Shown piece after piece: positions 12,898 through 21,472 of a stretch of 21,515 nt of DNA. Origin of the DNA: an uncultured Collinsella sp. (GTDB lineage Bacteria; Actinomycetota; Coriobacteriia; Coriobacteriales; Coriobacteriaceae); the NCBI GenBank assembly GCA_900548935.1, contig URMR01000017.1, positions 1-21,515 of the forward strand, written 5' to 3'. Each line of letters starts with the position of its first letter. The first letter of the stretch is position 1. The translations under genes were made by a program, and so were the position numbers. The notes beneath the pieces were generated by a model that saw only the letters and a program-made list of their open reading frames with translations, made no database searches and was not told where the DNA came from.

Positions 12898-14508
12898 ATG
12901 ATGCAAAAGATACAACGTTTCGGCGGTGCAATGTACACGCCTGCATTTCTTTTCGCATTTTCCGGAATCGTCGTCGGCCTGGGTACATTGTTTACCACCG
13001 AGGCGATCTTTGGCGAGATGGCCACTGCGGGCCATCTTTGGTTTGATTGCTGGAATGTGCTGCTCCAGGGTGGTTGGACGCTCTTTAACCAGATGCCGTT
13101 GCTGTTTTGCGTAGCGTTGCCAATCTCGCTCGCGAACAAGCAGAACGCTCGCTGCTGCATGGAGGCTTTGGCCATCTACCTTACCTTCAACTACTTTGTA
13201 AGCACAATCTTGGGGCAGTGGGGCCCTGTCTTTGGTGTCGACTATTCTGTCGAGGCGGGCAGCGGTACTGGTCTTGCCACTATCGCAAGCATCAAAACGC
13301 TTGACATGGGCATCATGGGCGCGCTCATTATCTCTGGTATCGCCACGATGCTGCATAACAAGTTCTTCGACACCGAACTTCCTGAGTGGCTGGGCGTGTT
13401 CTCGGGTTCCGTGTTCATCTATATGATCGGTTTCTTCGTTATGGTTCCGGTCGCTCTTATCGCCTGCCTGGTGTGGCCGCATGTTCAGGCTGCTATCTCT
13501 GCCTTCCAGGGATTCATCCTTTCCGCCGGTACGTTTGGCGTGGGTGTCTTTGCTTTCTTCGAGCGCGTGCTGATCCCTACAGGCCTGCACCACTTTATCT
13601 ATACGCCGTTCTATTACGACAACGCGGCGGTCAATGGCGGCATCTTTGCTGCTTGGGCCAACATCCTGCCCCAACTGGCTGCCGATCCGAGCATTGCTCT
13701 TAAGGATGCCGCACCCTGGGCTGCCTATACCTGCCCTGGTTGGACTAAGGTCTTCGGTTCGCTTGGCGTCGCCATTGCGTTTTATATGACCGCCAAACCC
13801 GAGCGCAAGCAGCGCGTCAAGGCTCTGCTGATCCCGGTCACCCTTACCGCTATGCTTTGCGGTATTACCGAGCCGCTTGACTTCACCTTCCTGTTCATCG
13901 CGCCCGGCCTGTTCGTCGTCCACTGCGTGCTCGGAGCGCTTGGCTGCATGGCTCAAAACCTCCTTGGCGTCGTGGGCATCTTCGACGGCGGCATCATCTC
14001 GATGCTCTCGTGGGACTGGCTGCCCCTTTGGGCCGCACACGGTCTGCAGTACGCCATCTCCATCCTTGTCGGTCTGTGCTTTACCGCTCTTTGGGTTGTG
14101 GTCTTCCGTTTCCTGATCGTCAAGTTCGACTTTAAGACCCCCGGTCGCGAGGATGACGATGTTGAGGTCGAGCTCAAGTCCAAGGCCGACTACAAGCAAA
14201 AGCAGGGCGGTGCTGCTGCTGGCAAATCGGTCGCCCAGAGTAAAGATGATGAACGCTTGGTGCTTGCCGAGAACATCCTCAATCTGCTCGGTGGCACGGA
14301 TAACATCATCGATGTAACGAACTGCGCTACCCGTCTGCGCGTTAACGTCAAGGACAAGAGCGTCGTTGCACCCGAGGCTTCCTTCAAGGCGATCGGTACG
14401 CATGGCTTGGTGGTCCAAGGTCAGTCAATCCAGGTCATCATCGGCCTTAGCGTCCCGCAGGTTCGCGAGAAGTTCGAGAGTCTTCTGAAGTTCGAGAGTC
14501 TTCTGTAA
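12898..14508 (+). CDS. glvC: Alpha-glucoside PTS permease, EIICB (GlvC type)
   Basis: This 536-residue membrane protein imports and phosphorylates an alpha-glucoside. The first 430 or so residues are the EIIC domain, with about ten hydrophobic segments, starting MMQKIQRFGGAMYTPAFLFAFSGIVVGLG, very like Bacillus GlvC. GITEPLDFTFLFIAPGLF is the conserved substrate-site signature. A charged linker leads to the EIIB domain, whose phosphorylated residue is C476 (DVTNCATRLRVNV). There is no EIIA domain, so a separate EIIA must supply phosphate. I chose the ATG at 12898, with GAGAGGGGG upstream. An in-frame GTG at 12772 would add 42 non-homologous residues and is rejected. The last 12 residues are a duplicated KFESLL, from an exact 18-base tandem repeat. 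Substrate may be maltose, maltitol, trehalulose or a similar sugar. Confidence 0.92.
   Translation: MMQKIQRFGGAMYTPAFLFAFSGIVVGLGTLFTTEAIFGEMATAGHLWFDCWNVLLQGGWTLFNQMPLLFCVALPISLANKQNARCCMEALAIYLTFNYFVSTILGQWGPVFGVDYSVEAGSGTGLATIASIKTLDMGIMGALIISGIATMLHNKFFDTELPEWLGVFSGSVFIYMIGFFVMVPVALIACLVWPHVQAAISAFQGFILSAGTFGVGVFAFFERVLIPTGLHHFIYTPFYYDNAAVNGGIFAAWANILPQLAADPSIALKDAAPWAAYTCPGWTKVFGSLGVAIAFYMTAKPERKQRVKALLIPVTLTAMLCGITEPLDFTFLFIAPGLFVVHCVLGALGCMAQNLLGVVGIFDGGIISMLSWDWLPLWAAHGLQYAISILVGLCFTALWVVVFRFLIVKFDFKTPGREDDDVEVELKSKADYKQKQGGAAAGKSVAQSKDDERLVLAENILNLLGGTDNIIDVTNCATRLRVNVKDKSVVAPEASFKAIGTHGLVVQGQSIQVIIGLSVPQVREKFESLLKFESLL
14470..14505 (+). repeat. 18-base exact tandem duplication at the permease C-terminus
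   Basis: AAGTTCGAGAGTCTTCTG occurs twice in a row, just before the TAA stop. It adds six residues (KFESLL) in frame. It looks like a recent slippage or short-duplication event. Confidence 0.9.
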
Positions 14509-14526
14509 ACCATCGTCCATCGAAAC

Positions 14527-14566
14527 AATCGGCCTTGCAGAGCCGGTATGCACCGCAAGGCCGATT
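14527..14566 (+). promoter_or_regulatory. Perfect 12-bp hairpin between permease and glucosidase genes
   Basis: AATCGGCCTTGC (14527-14538) pairs with GCAAGGCCGATT (14555-14566) around 16 bases. It is followed by CTAGAGATAAAAAA, not a T run. It lies 18 bases after the permease stop in a 155-base gap. It could attenuate or protect the upstream mRNA. Confidence 0.5.
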
Positions 14567-14663
14567 CTAGAGATAAAAAACTCCACTTCTAGGTAACAAT
14601 TCCAAACCGTGCAGGCCGCGTACGGGGATGGATTGAGCAAGCGGCCAGAATGAGGAGGACATC

Positions 14664-16007
14664 ATGTCCAAGAAAAACTATGCCGTGACCATTGCCGGCG
14701 GTGGCTCTACCTTCACCCCGGGCATCGCTCTGATGCTGCTTGAGGAGCGCGACCGCTTTCCGGTCAACAAGGTGACCTTCTACGATAACAACGCCGAGCG
14801 CCAGGAGACCGTGGCCAAGGCCTGCGAGATCTACTTCCACGAGAACGCCCCCGAGGTTGAGTTTAGCTACACCACCGACCCCGAGACCGCATTCACCGGG
14901 ACCGACTTCGTGCTTGCCCACATCCGCGTCGGCCTGTACGCCATGCGTGAGCTCGACGAGAAGATTCCTCTCAAGTACGGCTGCGTTGGCCAAGAGACCT
15001 GCGGTGCCGGCGGTATCGCCTACGGCATGCGCTCCATCGGTGGTGTCATCGAGATCCTCGACTACATGGAGAAGTACAGCCCCAACGCCTGGATGCTCAA
15101 CTACTCCAACCCCGCGGCCATCGTCGCCGAGGCCTGCCGCGTGCTGCGCCCCAACAGCCGCATCATCAACATCTGCGACATGCCGATCGACCTCATGGAT
15201 AAGATGAGCCGTATGTGCGGCATCAAGGATCGTCGCGAGCTGCAGTACAGCTACTACGGCCTCAACCACTTTGGTTGGTGGAGCAAGATCTACGACAAGG
15301 AGGGTAACGACCTCATGCCGCAGATCAAGGAGCACATGGCAAAGAACGGCTACTTGGACGGCATTGAGCACGAGGCCGGTAAGGAGCAGCACGTCGAGGA
15401 GAGCTGGATTCACACCTTCGGCAAGGCCAAGGATGTCTATGCTGTCGATCCCGAGACGATTCCCAACACCTACCTCAAGTACTACCTGTATCCGGACTAT
15501 GTCGTCGAGACGTCTGACCCCAACTACACTCGCGCTAATGAGGTTATGGACGGCCGCGAGAAGAAGGTCTTTGGCGCTTGTCGCGACATCATCGCCAAGG
15601 GTACTGCCAAGGACGGCGGCTTTGAGCCAGATGTACATGCCAACTACATCGTCGACCTTGCCTGCGCGCTGGCCGAGAACACGCTCGAGCGCTTCCTGCT
15701 GATCGTCCCCAACGATGGTGCTGTGCCCAACTTCGACCCGACGGCCATGGTCGAGGTGCCTTGCATCGTCGGTTCCAACGGCTTTGAGAAGATCTGCCAG
15801 GGCCCGATCCCGCAGTTCCAGAAGGGCCTGATGGAGCAGCAGGTTTCCGTCGAGAAACTCGTTGTCCAGGCTTGGGTCGAGGGCAGCTACCAGAAGCTCT
15901 GGCAGGCACTCACGCTCTCCAAGACCATTCCTTCGGCAAGCGTTGCTAAGCAGATCCTGGACGAGCTCATCGAGGCCAACAAGGATTTCTGGCCCGAGCT
16001 TAAGTAA
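14664..16007 (+). CDS. glvA: 6-phospho-alpha-glucosidase, glycoside hydrolase family 4
   Basis: This 447-residue cytoplasmic enzyme hydrolyses phosphorylated alpha-glucosides such as maltose 6'-phosphate to glucose 6-phosphate and an aglycone. GH4 enzymes use NAD+ and Mn2+ in an oxidation-elimination mechanism. AGGGSTFTPG (11-20) binds NAD. C171 (NICDMP) and H202 (YGLNHFGWW) match the Mn-binding Cys and His of Bacillus GlvA. The sequences AHIRVGLYAMRELDEKIPLKYG, GQETCGAGGIAYGMRS and FDPTAMVEVPCIVGSN are strongly GlvA-like, and length is normal (GlvA about 441). GAGGAGG precedes the ATG. It forms the plus-strand operon with glvC. The natural substrate is inferred; GlvA relatives accept several sucrose isomers and maltitol phosphate. 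Confidence 0.95.
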   Translation: MSKKNYAVTIAGGGSTFTPGIALMLLEERDRFPVNKVTFYDNNAERQETVAKACEIYFHENAPEVEFSYTTDPETAFTGTDFVLAHIRVGLYAMRELDEKIPLKYGCVGQETCGAGGIAYGMRSIGGVIEILDYMEKYSPNAWMLNYSNPAAIVAEACRVLRPNSRIINICDMPIDLMDKMSRMCGIKDRRELQYSYYGLNHFGWWSKIYDKEGNDLMPQIKEHMAKNGYLDGIEHEAGKEQHVEESWIHTFGKAKDVYAVDPETIPNTYLKYYLYPDYVVETSDPNYTRANEVMDGREKKVFGACRDIIAKGTAKDGGFEPDVHANYIVDLACALAENTLERFLLIVPNDGAVPNFDPTAMVEVPCIVGSNGFEKICQGPIPQFQKGLMEQQVSVEKLVVQAWVEGSYQKLWQALTLSKTIPSASVAKQILDELIEANKDFWPELK

Positions 16008-16047
16008 GGACTGCTGTCTCGAACTCTCACGCATCTCTGCTTCATTT

Positions 16048-16091
16048 GCGCCGCCGTGGTGTCCGGATTCGCCCGGATGCTGCGGCGGCGC
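16048..16091 (+). terminator. Long GC-rich hairpin after glvA (weak or atypical terminator)
   Basis: GCGCCGCCG (16048-16056) pairs perfectly with CGGCGGCGC (16083-16091). An inner TCCGG/CCGGA stem extends it. It lacks a proper T run, being followed by TATACTTATACGG. TATACT at 16092-16097 could be the -10 box for ychF, in which case the hairpin overlaps that promoter. Confidence 0.5.
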
Positions 16092-16134
16092 TATACTTAT
16101 ACGGTTTGAAGTACCTGTACCAAAAGGAGCTGTC

Positions 16135-17211
<1,077 letters not shown>

Positions 17212-17222
17212 GGACGACGCAT

Positions 17223-17606
17223 ATGTTTAAATATGGCAAAAAAGCTGGCTACATGGGTATCGCGCTGCTCGTGCTTGCGGTGATTCCGCTGGTGGTCGCA
17301 GCGTGTGTTATCCCCAACATTGGTCCCGAGGTGGCAACGAAGTTTAACGCCGCCGGCGAGGTGACGCGCTGGGGCAAGAGCTATGAGCTGCTGGCGCTTC
17401 CGGTGCTCAACCTGCTGCTGAGCGTGGCGACGTACTTTACGGCGGGACGCCAGGCAAAGAACAATGATGACTCCGCCGCCATGGCGCGCATCGTGTGCGA
17501 GCGCTACCTGCGTAACGGCTGCATCACGGGCGTGTTCCTCAACGCAATCAACGTCTACTTTATGTATTCGGCGATTACTGGAACGGGCTTTGGCTTTGGT
17601 TTCTAG
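17223..17606 (+). CDS. Small membrane protein with DUF1648-like domain
   Basis: This 127-residue protein has three probable membrane segments: GYMGIALLVLAVIPLVVAACV (about 9-29), LLALPVLNLLLSVATYFTAG (about 56-75) and GVFLNAINVYFMYSAITG (about 103-120). Between the first two lies the pattern P..ATKFNAAGEVTRWGKS, typical of DUF1648 and of the N-terminus of SdpI-type immunity proteins. The SdpI C-terminal domain is missing, so an immunity function should not be assumed. AAGGACG lies close before the ATG. It is 11 bases after ychF and was probably carried along in that transcript. Confidence 0.72.
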   Translation: MFKYGKKAGYMGIALLVLAVIPLVVAACVIPNIGPEVATKFNAAGEVTRWGKSYELLALPVLNLLLSVATYFTAGRQAKNNDDSAAMARIVCERYLRNGCITGVFLNAINVYFMYSAITGTGFGFGF

Positions 17607-17615
17607 CTTGTCCTT

Positions 17616-18005
17616 TTAGGCAACGAGCCTGCACGCATATTCAATGGCTGCTGCGAGGCCGCCGCTCGATCGTGGTTTAAAGACCATGTCGGCGGCGGCC
17701 TCGTTTTCGTATCCGGCGCCCCGAAGGGCAAGTGCGATACCGGCTTCCAGGAGAAGGGGCAGGCCACGTTGACTGGTTGCGATTACGGCAGCCTGCTTGA
17801 GCGAGCAGCTGTGCGCTTGGCATTGGATGGCAAGTTCACCTTGCGCCGGGCAAGGGACCAAAACGGCGGTGACGCGACTTGACAGCAATGCAAATGCTGT
17901 GCGCTCATCGGGCGAAAGGCATTCTGCTTCAACGACGACGAGCTTGGGCGGCGCGCTGTTTGTGCGAAGCGTGGCTCGGTACATGCGGACCGAAGAACCC
18001 GACAT
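17616..18005 (-). CDS. Hypothetical protein paired with an Xre-type regulator
   Basis: This 129-residue protein has no motif I recognise. I chose the ATG at 18005 (MSGSSVRMYRATLRTN) because AGGAG lies seven bases upstream. An in-frame TTG at 18029 would overlap the palindromic operator and is unlikely. It has a soluble alpha/beta pattern with hydrophobic strands (PKLVVVEA, VTAVLVPC) and helices, and no signal peptide. The region TSQRGLPLLLEAGIALALRGAGYENEAAADMVFKP suggests a helical C-terminal half. It is divergent from a small Xre-family gene, with a shared 24-nt palindrome between them. That arrangement is common in toxin-antitoxin and self-regulated accessory pairs, but nothing shows toxicity. 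It ends 10 bases from the membrane-protein gene on the other strand. Confidence 0.55.
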   Translation of the reverse strand: MSGSSVRMYRATLRTNSAPPKLVVVEAECLSPDERTAFALLSSRVTAVLVPCPAQGELAIQCQAHSCSLKQAAVIATSQRGLPLLLEAGIALALRGAGYENEAAADMVFKPRSSGGLAAAIEYACRLVA

Positions 18006-18028
18006 AGAAAACTCCTGTGTATTCGGCA

Positions 18029-18052
18029 AAACGTAAACTATAGTTTACGTTT
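18029..18052. promoter_or_regulatory. Perfect 24-nt palindrome, probable operator of the divergent pair
   Basis: AAACGTAAAC, centre TATA, then GTTTACGTTT. The 24 bases are exactly self-complementary. The site lies in the 76-base gap between the unknown protein and the Xre gene. The centre ACTATAGT can serve as a -10-like element in either direction. The neighbouring Xre protein is the obvious candidate binder. Confidence 0.75.
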
Positions 18053-18081
18053 ATGTTCGGCTCCATTTCAAACTCGGCTGC

Positions 18082-18300
18082 ATGGACGAACGTGCGAAAC
18101 AGATTCTTGGCAGGCGGGTCGAAGAGACACGCAGAGACCTTGGTATCTCCAAGGTTGATTTTTGTGTGGCGACAGGAATCAGCCGACCCTACCTCGACCG
18201 AATCGAAGACGGGACGGCAAATTTCACGCTCAAGGTTCTATTTAAGATCGCGCCCGCACTCGGCATGACGGTGTCAGAACTTCTCGAGGGCATCGAATAG
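18082..18300 (+). CDS. Small Xre-family helix-turn-helix regulator
   Basis: This 72-residue protein is almost entirely one Xre/Cro-type HTH domain: QILGRRVEETRRDLGISKVDFCVATGISRPYLDRIEDGTANFTLKVLFKIAPALGMTVSELL. The recognition helix would be around SRPYLDRIEDG. No clear Shine-Dalgarno precedes the ATG and no other in-frame start lies between the ATG and the operator, so translation may start with a short leader of about 30 bases. It probably binds the palindrome upstream and regulates itself and the divergent partner. It is convergent with the asparaginase gene, with only 22 bases between stops. Confidence 0.8.
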   Translation: MDERAKQILGRRVEETRRDLGISKVDFCVATGISRPYLDRIEDGTANFTLKVLFKIAPALGMTVSELLEGIE

Positions 18301-18322
18301 GGGATACCCGTCGACAACTGAA

Positions 18323-19336
18323 TTACGCCATCGGGATGCGGTCGTGGTTGACTTGGCTGTAGAACAGGCGCTGAATCTCTGCCGCATCACGTGACTGGCC
18401 GAGCGCCCACATGGTTTTGGCCACGAGCGTCTCGGTGGTCATATCGTCGCCGCGCAAAATACCCCGATGATCGGCATAAGCTCGGCCGACCTCATAAACA
18501 CCTAGGTCGAGGCCCTCCTCGGGGACCTGCGTGGTCATAACGACAGTACGGCCCGAATCGACCCAGCGGAAAATCGTCTCCTGGAATGACTCGCCGGACT
18601 CGCCAAACTCGGGAATACCGCCAATGCCAAAGGTCTCAAGAATTACAGCATCGTAGCTATCGGCTAGGGCGTCCAGGATACCCGGGTTCACGCCGGGCGT
18701 CAGCTTAAGGACAAATACGCGTGGGTCGATGCTGTCGTAGAAACGCACCGGGTTTACGCCCTGATGCGTGCCGTGAAGCCCGTTGCGCACGATGCGGTCG
18801 TTGCGGATATAGGCGATGGGAGGATAGTTGACGCTAATGAACGCGTTAAAGCTCATAGTGCGCTGTTTGCGGGCACGCGTGCCGGCAATGGCTACGCCGC
18901 CAAACACGATCGAAACATCGTGCGAATGCTCGTCGAGTGCATAGAGCAGACTCTGGTACAGGTTGAGCTTGGCATCGGTAAAGGGGTTGCCCATGGGCTT
19001 TTGCGAGCCGGTGAGCACGATGGGCTTGGGGCTGTCCTGAATCAGATAGGAAAGCGCCGCCGCGGTGTAGCTCATGGTGTCGGTGCCGTGTAGAATCACG
19101 AAGCCGTCGTGGTCGGCATAACCCTCGACGATGACGTCGCGGATGCGCATCCAGTCGCTTGGGCGCATATTGGTGCTATCGATGTTCATGGGCTGCACGA
19201 CGTCGAGCTCGCAGAGGCCCGAGATCTCGGGGACGCTCTGGGCGAGCTCCTCACCGGTCAGGGCGGGGGAGAGGCCGTTGCCGTCCTCGGTCGATGCGAT
19301 GGTGCCGCCCGTGGCGATGAGAAGGATGCGCTTCAT
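18323..19336 (-). CDS. ansA: L-asparaginase, type I
   Basis: This 337-residue enzyme hydrolyses L-asparagine to aspartate and ammonia. TGGTIAS at 9-15 carries the first catalytic Thr (T12). HGTDTM (83-88) carries T85 and D86 of the second triad, and DSTNM supplies the substrate-binding Ser. GSQKPMGNPFTDAKLN carries the Lys of the triad. There is no signal peptide, so it is the cytoplasmic type I form (usual length about 338), not the periplasmic type II. The ATG start fits the family N-terminus MKRILLIATGGT. It stands alone on the minus strand, between a small regulator gene and guaA. Confidence 0.93.
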   Translation of the reverse strand: MKRILLIATGGTIASTEDGNGLSPALTGEELAQSVPEISGLCELDVVQPMNIDSTNMRPSDWMRIRDVIVEGYADHDGFVILHGTDTMSYTAAALSYLIQDSPKPIVLTGSQKPMGNPFTDAKLNLYQSLLYALDEHSHDVSIVFGGVAIAGTRARKQRTMSFNAFISVNYPPIAYIRNDRIVRNGLHGTHQGVNPVRFYDSIDPRVFVLKLTPGVNPGILDALADSYDAVILETFGIGGIPEFGESGESFQETIFRWVDSGRTVVMTTQVPEEGLDLGVYEVGRAYADHRGILRGDDMTTETLVAKTMWALGQSRDAAEIQRLFYSQVNHDRIPMA

Positions 19337-19385
19337 GCTGGTATTCCTATCGTATTTGCCGCCGCAGAGGCGGAGTCGTTCGGCA

Positions 19386-19415
19386 GTATTGTGGCACAGG
19401 GCGTCCAGTGTTCAA
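19386..19415 (-). promoter_or_regulatory. Possible promoter of the asparaginase gene
   Basis: On the minus strand TTGAAC (19410-19415) and CAATAC (19386-19391) are 18 bases apart. The leader would be about 45 bases. The -35 is good and the -10 is partial. Confidence 0.35.
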
Positions 19416-19442
19416 ACGTATTACATCATCTGCAACGTTTGG
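19413..19442. repeat. Inverted repeat in the asparaginase-guaA divergent region
   Basis: CAAACGT (starting at 19413) and ACGTTTG (ending near 19442) form a 7-bp inverted repeat about 15 bases apart. It overlaps the possible asparaginase -35. It could be an operator, but it is short enough to be chance. Confidence 0.3.
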
Positions 19443-19604
19443 TAACACTTCAATTGCCGTCAAATAGGGGCCCAGGTCGTGCGTTTGCCGTGCGCTGATG
19501 GCTGCGAGGGACGAGAAACCCCATATAACGTGTACACTATGGAGGTTATTTTCGTTCATTCACGCGGGTGGGCACCGGCTCCCCGCCAACAAGAGGGGGA
19601 AACC

Positions 19605-21203
19605 ATGGATCAAAAGGCTTCCGCAAAGGTCCTCGTACTCGACTTTGGTGCGCAGTACGGTCAGCTCATTGCCCGTCGCGTCCGCGACCTCAACGTGTAT
19701 TCCGAGATTGTCCCCTGCGACATCTCGGCCGACGAGATTCGCGAGATGAACGCCTCTGCGCTCATTCTTTCCGGCGGTCCGGCTTCCGTGTACGCCGAGG
19801 ACGCTCCGTCCATCGATCCTGCCATCTTTGACCTGGGCCTTCCCGTCCTGGGTTTCTGCTACGGCCATCAGATCACGGCCGTGACGCTCGGCGGCAAGGT
19901 CGGTCACTCCGAGGTGGGCGAGTACGGCCGCGCCACTATTACGCGCACTGCCGGCGCCAAGCTCTTTAACTCCACGCCCATGGAGCAGACCGTGTGGATG
20001 AGCCACCGCGACGCCGTGTCCGAGGTGCCCGAGGGCTTTACCGTTACCGCCAGCACCGACGTGTGCCCGGTCGCTGCGATGGAGTGCGTCGAGCGCAAGA
20101 TCTTCACCACGCAGTTCCACCCCGAGGTCAAGCACTCCGAGTACGGTCAGCAGCTGCTGAGCAACTTCCTGTTTGAGATCTGTGGCCTGGAGCCCAACTG
20201 GAGCATGGACAACCTGGTCGAGACCATGACGGCCGAGTTCCGCGAGAAGGTCGGCGACGACCGCGTGATTCTGGCCCTGTCCGGCGGCGTTGACTCCTCC
20301 GTCGTGGCTGCGCTGGGCGCCCGCGCCGTAGGCAAGCAGATGACCTGCGTGTTCATCAACCACGGCCTGCTGCGCAAGGGCGAGCCCGAGCAGGTGGAAG
20401 AGATCTTCACCAAGCAGTTCGATGTCGACTTTATCCACGTCCACGCCGAGAACCGTTATGCCGAGCTTCTGGCCGGCGTGACCGAGCCCGAGGAGAAGCG
20501 CCGCATCATCGGTACGCAGTTCTGGAAAGAGTTCTTCGCCGTGGCGCAGCAGCTCGAGACCGATGGCAAGCCGGTCAAGTACCTGGCTCAGGGCACCATC
20601 TACCCCGACATCATCGAGTCCGGCGCTCGCAAGACGGGCGGCAAGACGGCCACCATCAAGAGCCACCACAACCTGATCCCGTTCCCCGAGGGCGTGCACT
20701 TCGACCTCATCGAGCCGCTCGATCATTTCTTTAAGGACGAGGTCCGTGCACTTGGTCTGGCACTGGGCCTGCCGGGTCACATCGTGTTCCGCCAGCCTTT
20801 CCCGGGTCCGGGTCTGGCCATCCGCATCATCGGCGCGGTTGACAAGGAGAAGCTCGAGATCCTCAAGAACGCCGACGCTATCGTACGCGAGGAGCTCGAT
20901 GCCTACAACCAGCGCCTGTTTGAGCAGACCGGCGAGCGCAACTCCGAGCACAGCTGCTGGCAGTATTTCGCGGTCCTGCCCGACATCAAGTCCGTCGGCG
21001 TTATGGGCGACGAGCGCACTTATCAGCGCCCGATCATCCTGCGCGCCGTCGAATCCAGCGATGCCATGACCGCCGACTGGGCCAAGCTGCCCTACGACGT
21101 GCTGGCCCGCATCTCTGGCCGCATCGTTGCCGAGGTCCCCGGCGCCAACCGCGTGTGCTACGACATCACGTCCAAGCCGCCCGCGACGATTGAGTGGGAG
21201 TAA
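19605..21203 (+). CDS. guaA: GMP synthase (glutamine-hydrolysing)
   Basis: This 532-residue cytoplasmic enzyme converts XMP, ATP and glutamine to GMP. The N-terminal class I glutamine amidotransferase has C85 (GFCYGHQ), H172 and E174 (FHPE). The ATP pyrophosphatase domain has the PP-loop SGGVDSS at 226-232. The C-terminal dimerisation domain has QPFPGPGLAIRI and ends KPPATIEWE, as in almost all GuaA. Length is typical (about 520). I chose the ATG at 19605, since the upstream frame (from 19479) has no homology and GAGGGGG lies before this ATG. I see no purine-riboswitch pattern in the leader. A strong terminator lies 115 bases after the stop. Confidence 0.97.
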   Translation: MDQKASAKVLVLDFGAQYGQLIARRVRDLNVYSEIVPCDISADEIREMNASALILSGGPASVYAEDAPSIDPAIFDLGLPVLGFCYGHQITAVTLGGKVGHSEVGEYGRATITRTAGAKLFNSTPMEQTVWMSHRDAVSEVPEGFTVTASTDVCPVAAMECVERKIFTTQFHPEVKHSEYGQQLLSNFLFEICGLEPNWSMDNLVETMTAEFREKVGDDRVILALSGGVDSSVVAALGARAVGKQMTCVFINHGLLRKGEPEQVEEIFTKQFDVDFIHVHAENRYAELLAGVTEPEEKRRIIGTQFWKEFFAVAQQLETDGKPVKYLAQGTIYPDIIESGARKTGGKTATIKSHHNLIPFPEGVHFDLIEPLDHFFKDEVRALGLALGLPGHIVFRQPFPGPGLAIRIIGAVDKEKLEILKNADAIVREELDAYNQRLFEQTGERNSEHSCWQYFAVLPDIKSVGVMGDERTYQRPIILRAVESSDAMTADWAKLPYDVLARISGRIVAEVPGANRVCYDITSKPPATIEWE

Positions 21204-21317
21204 GCCGACAGGGTTCTGACCTGCTCTTTTGAGTGCCGTACTGTGCTCCTGAGTTTCGTTTCGTACGAGAGTCACGGCAAAGCCACCAGCGACATTGGTG
21301 GGTAAATCCGATTATCG

Positions 21318-21352
21318 AGCCTCCGTTCCCGTGCTGGGACGGGGGCTTTTTT
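21318..21352 (+). terminator. Terminator of guaA
   Basis: AGCCTCCGT-CCC pairs with GGG-ACGGGGGCT (one G-U pair and one bulge) around GTGCT. TTTTTT follows at 21347-21352. A small CCACCA/TGGTGG hairpin (about 21281-21300) lies just before it. Confidence 0.9.
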
Positions 21353-21357
21353 CGCCT

Positions 21358-21396
21358 TTTACTCCCCTTCACCTGCGATTTCGCTATTTACTCCCC
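21358..21396. repeat. Direct repeat flanking a small palindrome
   Basis: TTTACTCCCC occurs at about 21358-21367 and again at about 21387-21396. Between them lies GCGATTTCGC, a 4-bp hairpin with a two-base loop. It lies in the convergent gap between guaA and the minus-strand gene at the right edge. Its function is unknown. Confidence 0.5.
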
Positions 21397-21432
21397 GTAT
21401 TTCAAGATGGAGGCGTTTGGTTGCGAGCCACG

Positions 21433-21472
21433 CCCCTGTGCGGGGCCTGAGTCGTCAGGCCCCGCACAGGGG
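21433..21472. repeat. 18-bp perfect hairpin overlapping the end of a minus-strand gene
   Basis: CCCCTGTGCGGGGCCTGA (21433-21450) pairs perfectly with its complement at 21455-21472 around a four-base loop. The minus-strand stop codon TGA (21455-21457) and the codons before it form one arm. No T run follows on either strand, so it is not a standard terminator. Confidence 0.8.

Noticed and set aside
12805..14418. Minus-strand open frame of 537 codons opposite glvC
   Set aside because: It is the antisense shadow of an EIICB gene with clear domains. The translation is rich in Arg, Asp and His without a fold pattern.
19530..19604. Purine riboswitch in the guaA leader
   Set aside because: The leader is short and lacks the conserved three-stem purine-aptamer pattern and its loop sequences.
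19560..21275. Minus-strand open frame of 571 codons opposite guaA
   Set aside because: Antisense shadow of guaA, which has full catalytic motifs.
21220..21310. Riboswitch-like folding between guaA and its terminator
   Set aside because: Only a small CCACCA/TGGTGG hairpin is clear. The location is 3' of guaA with no plus-strand gene downstream, so a riboswitch makes no sense here.
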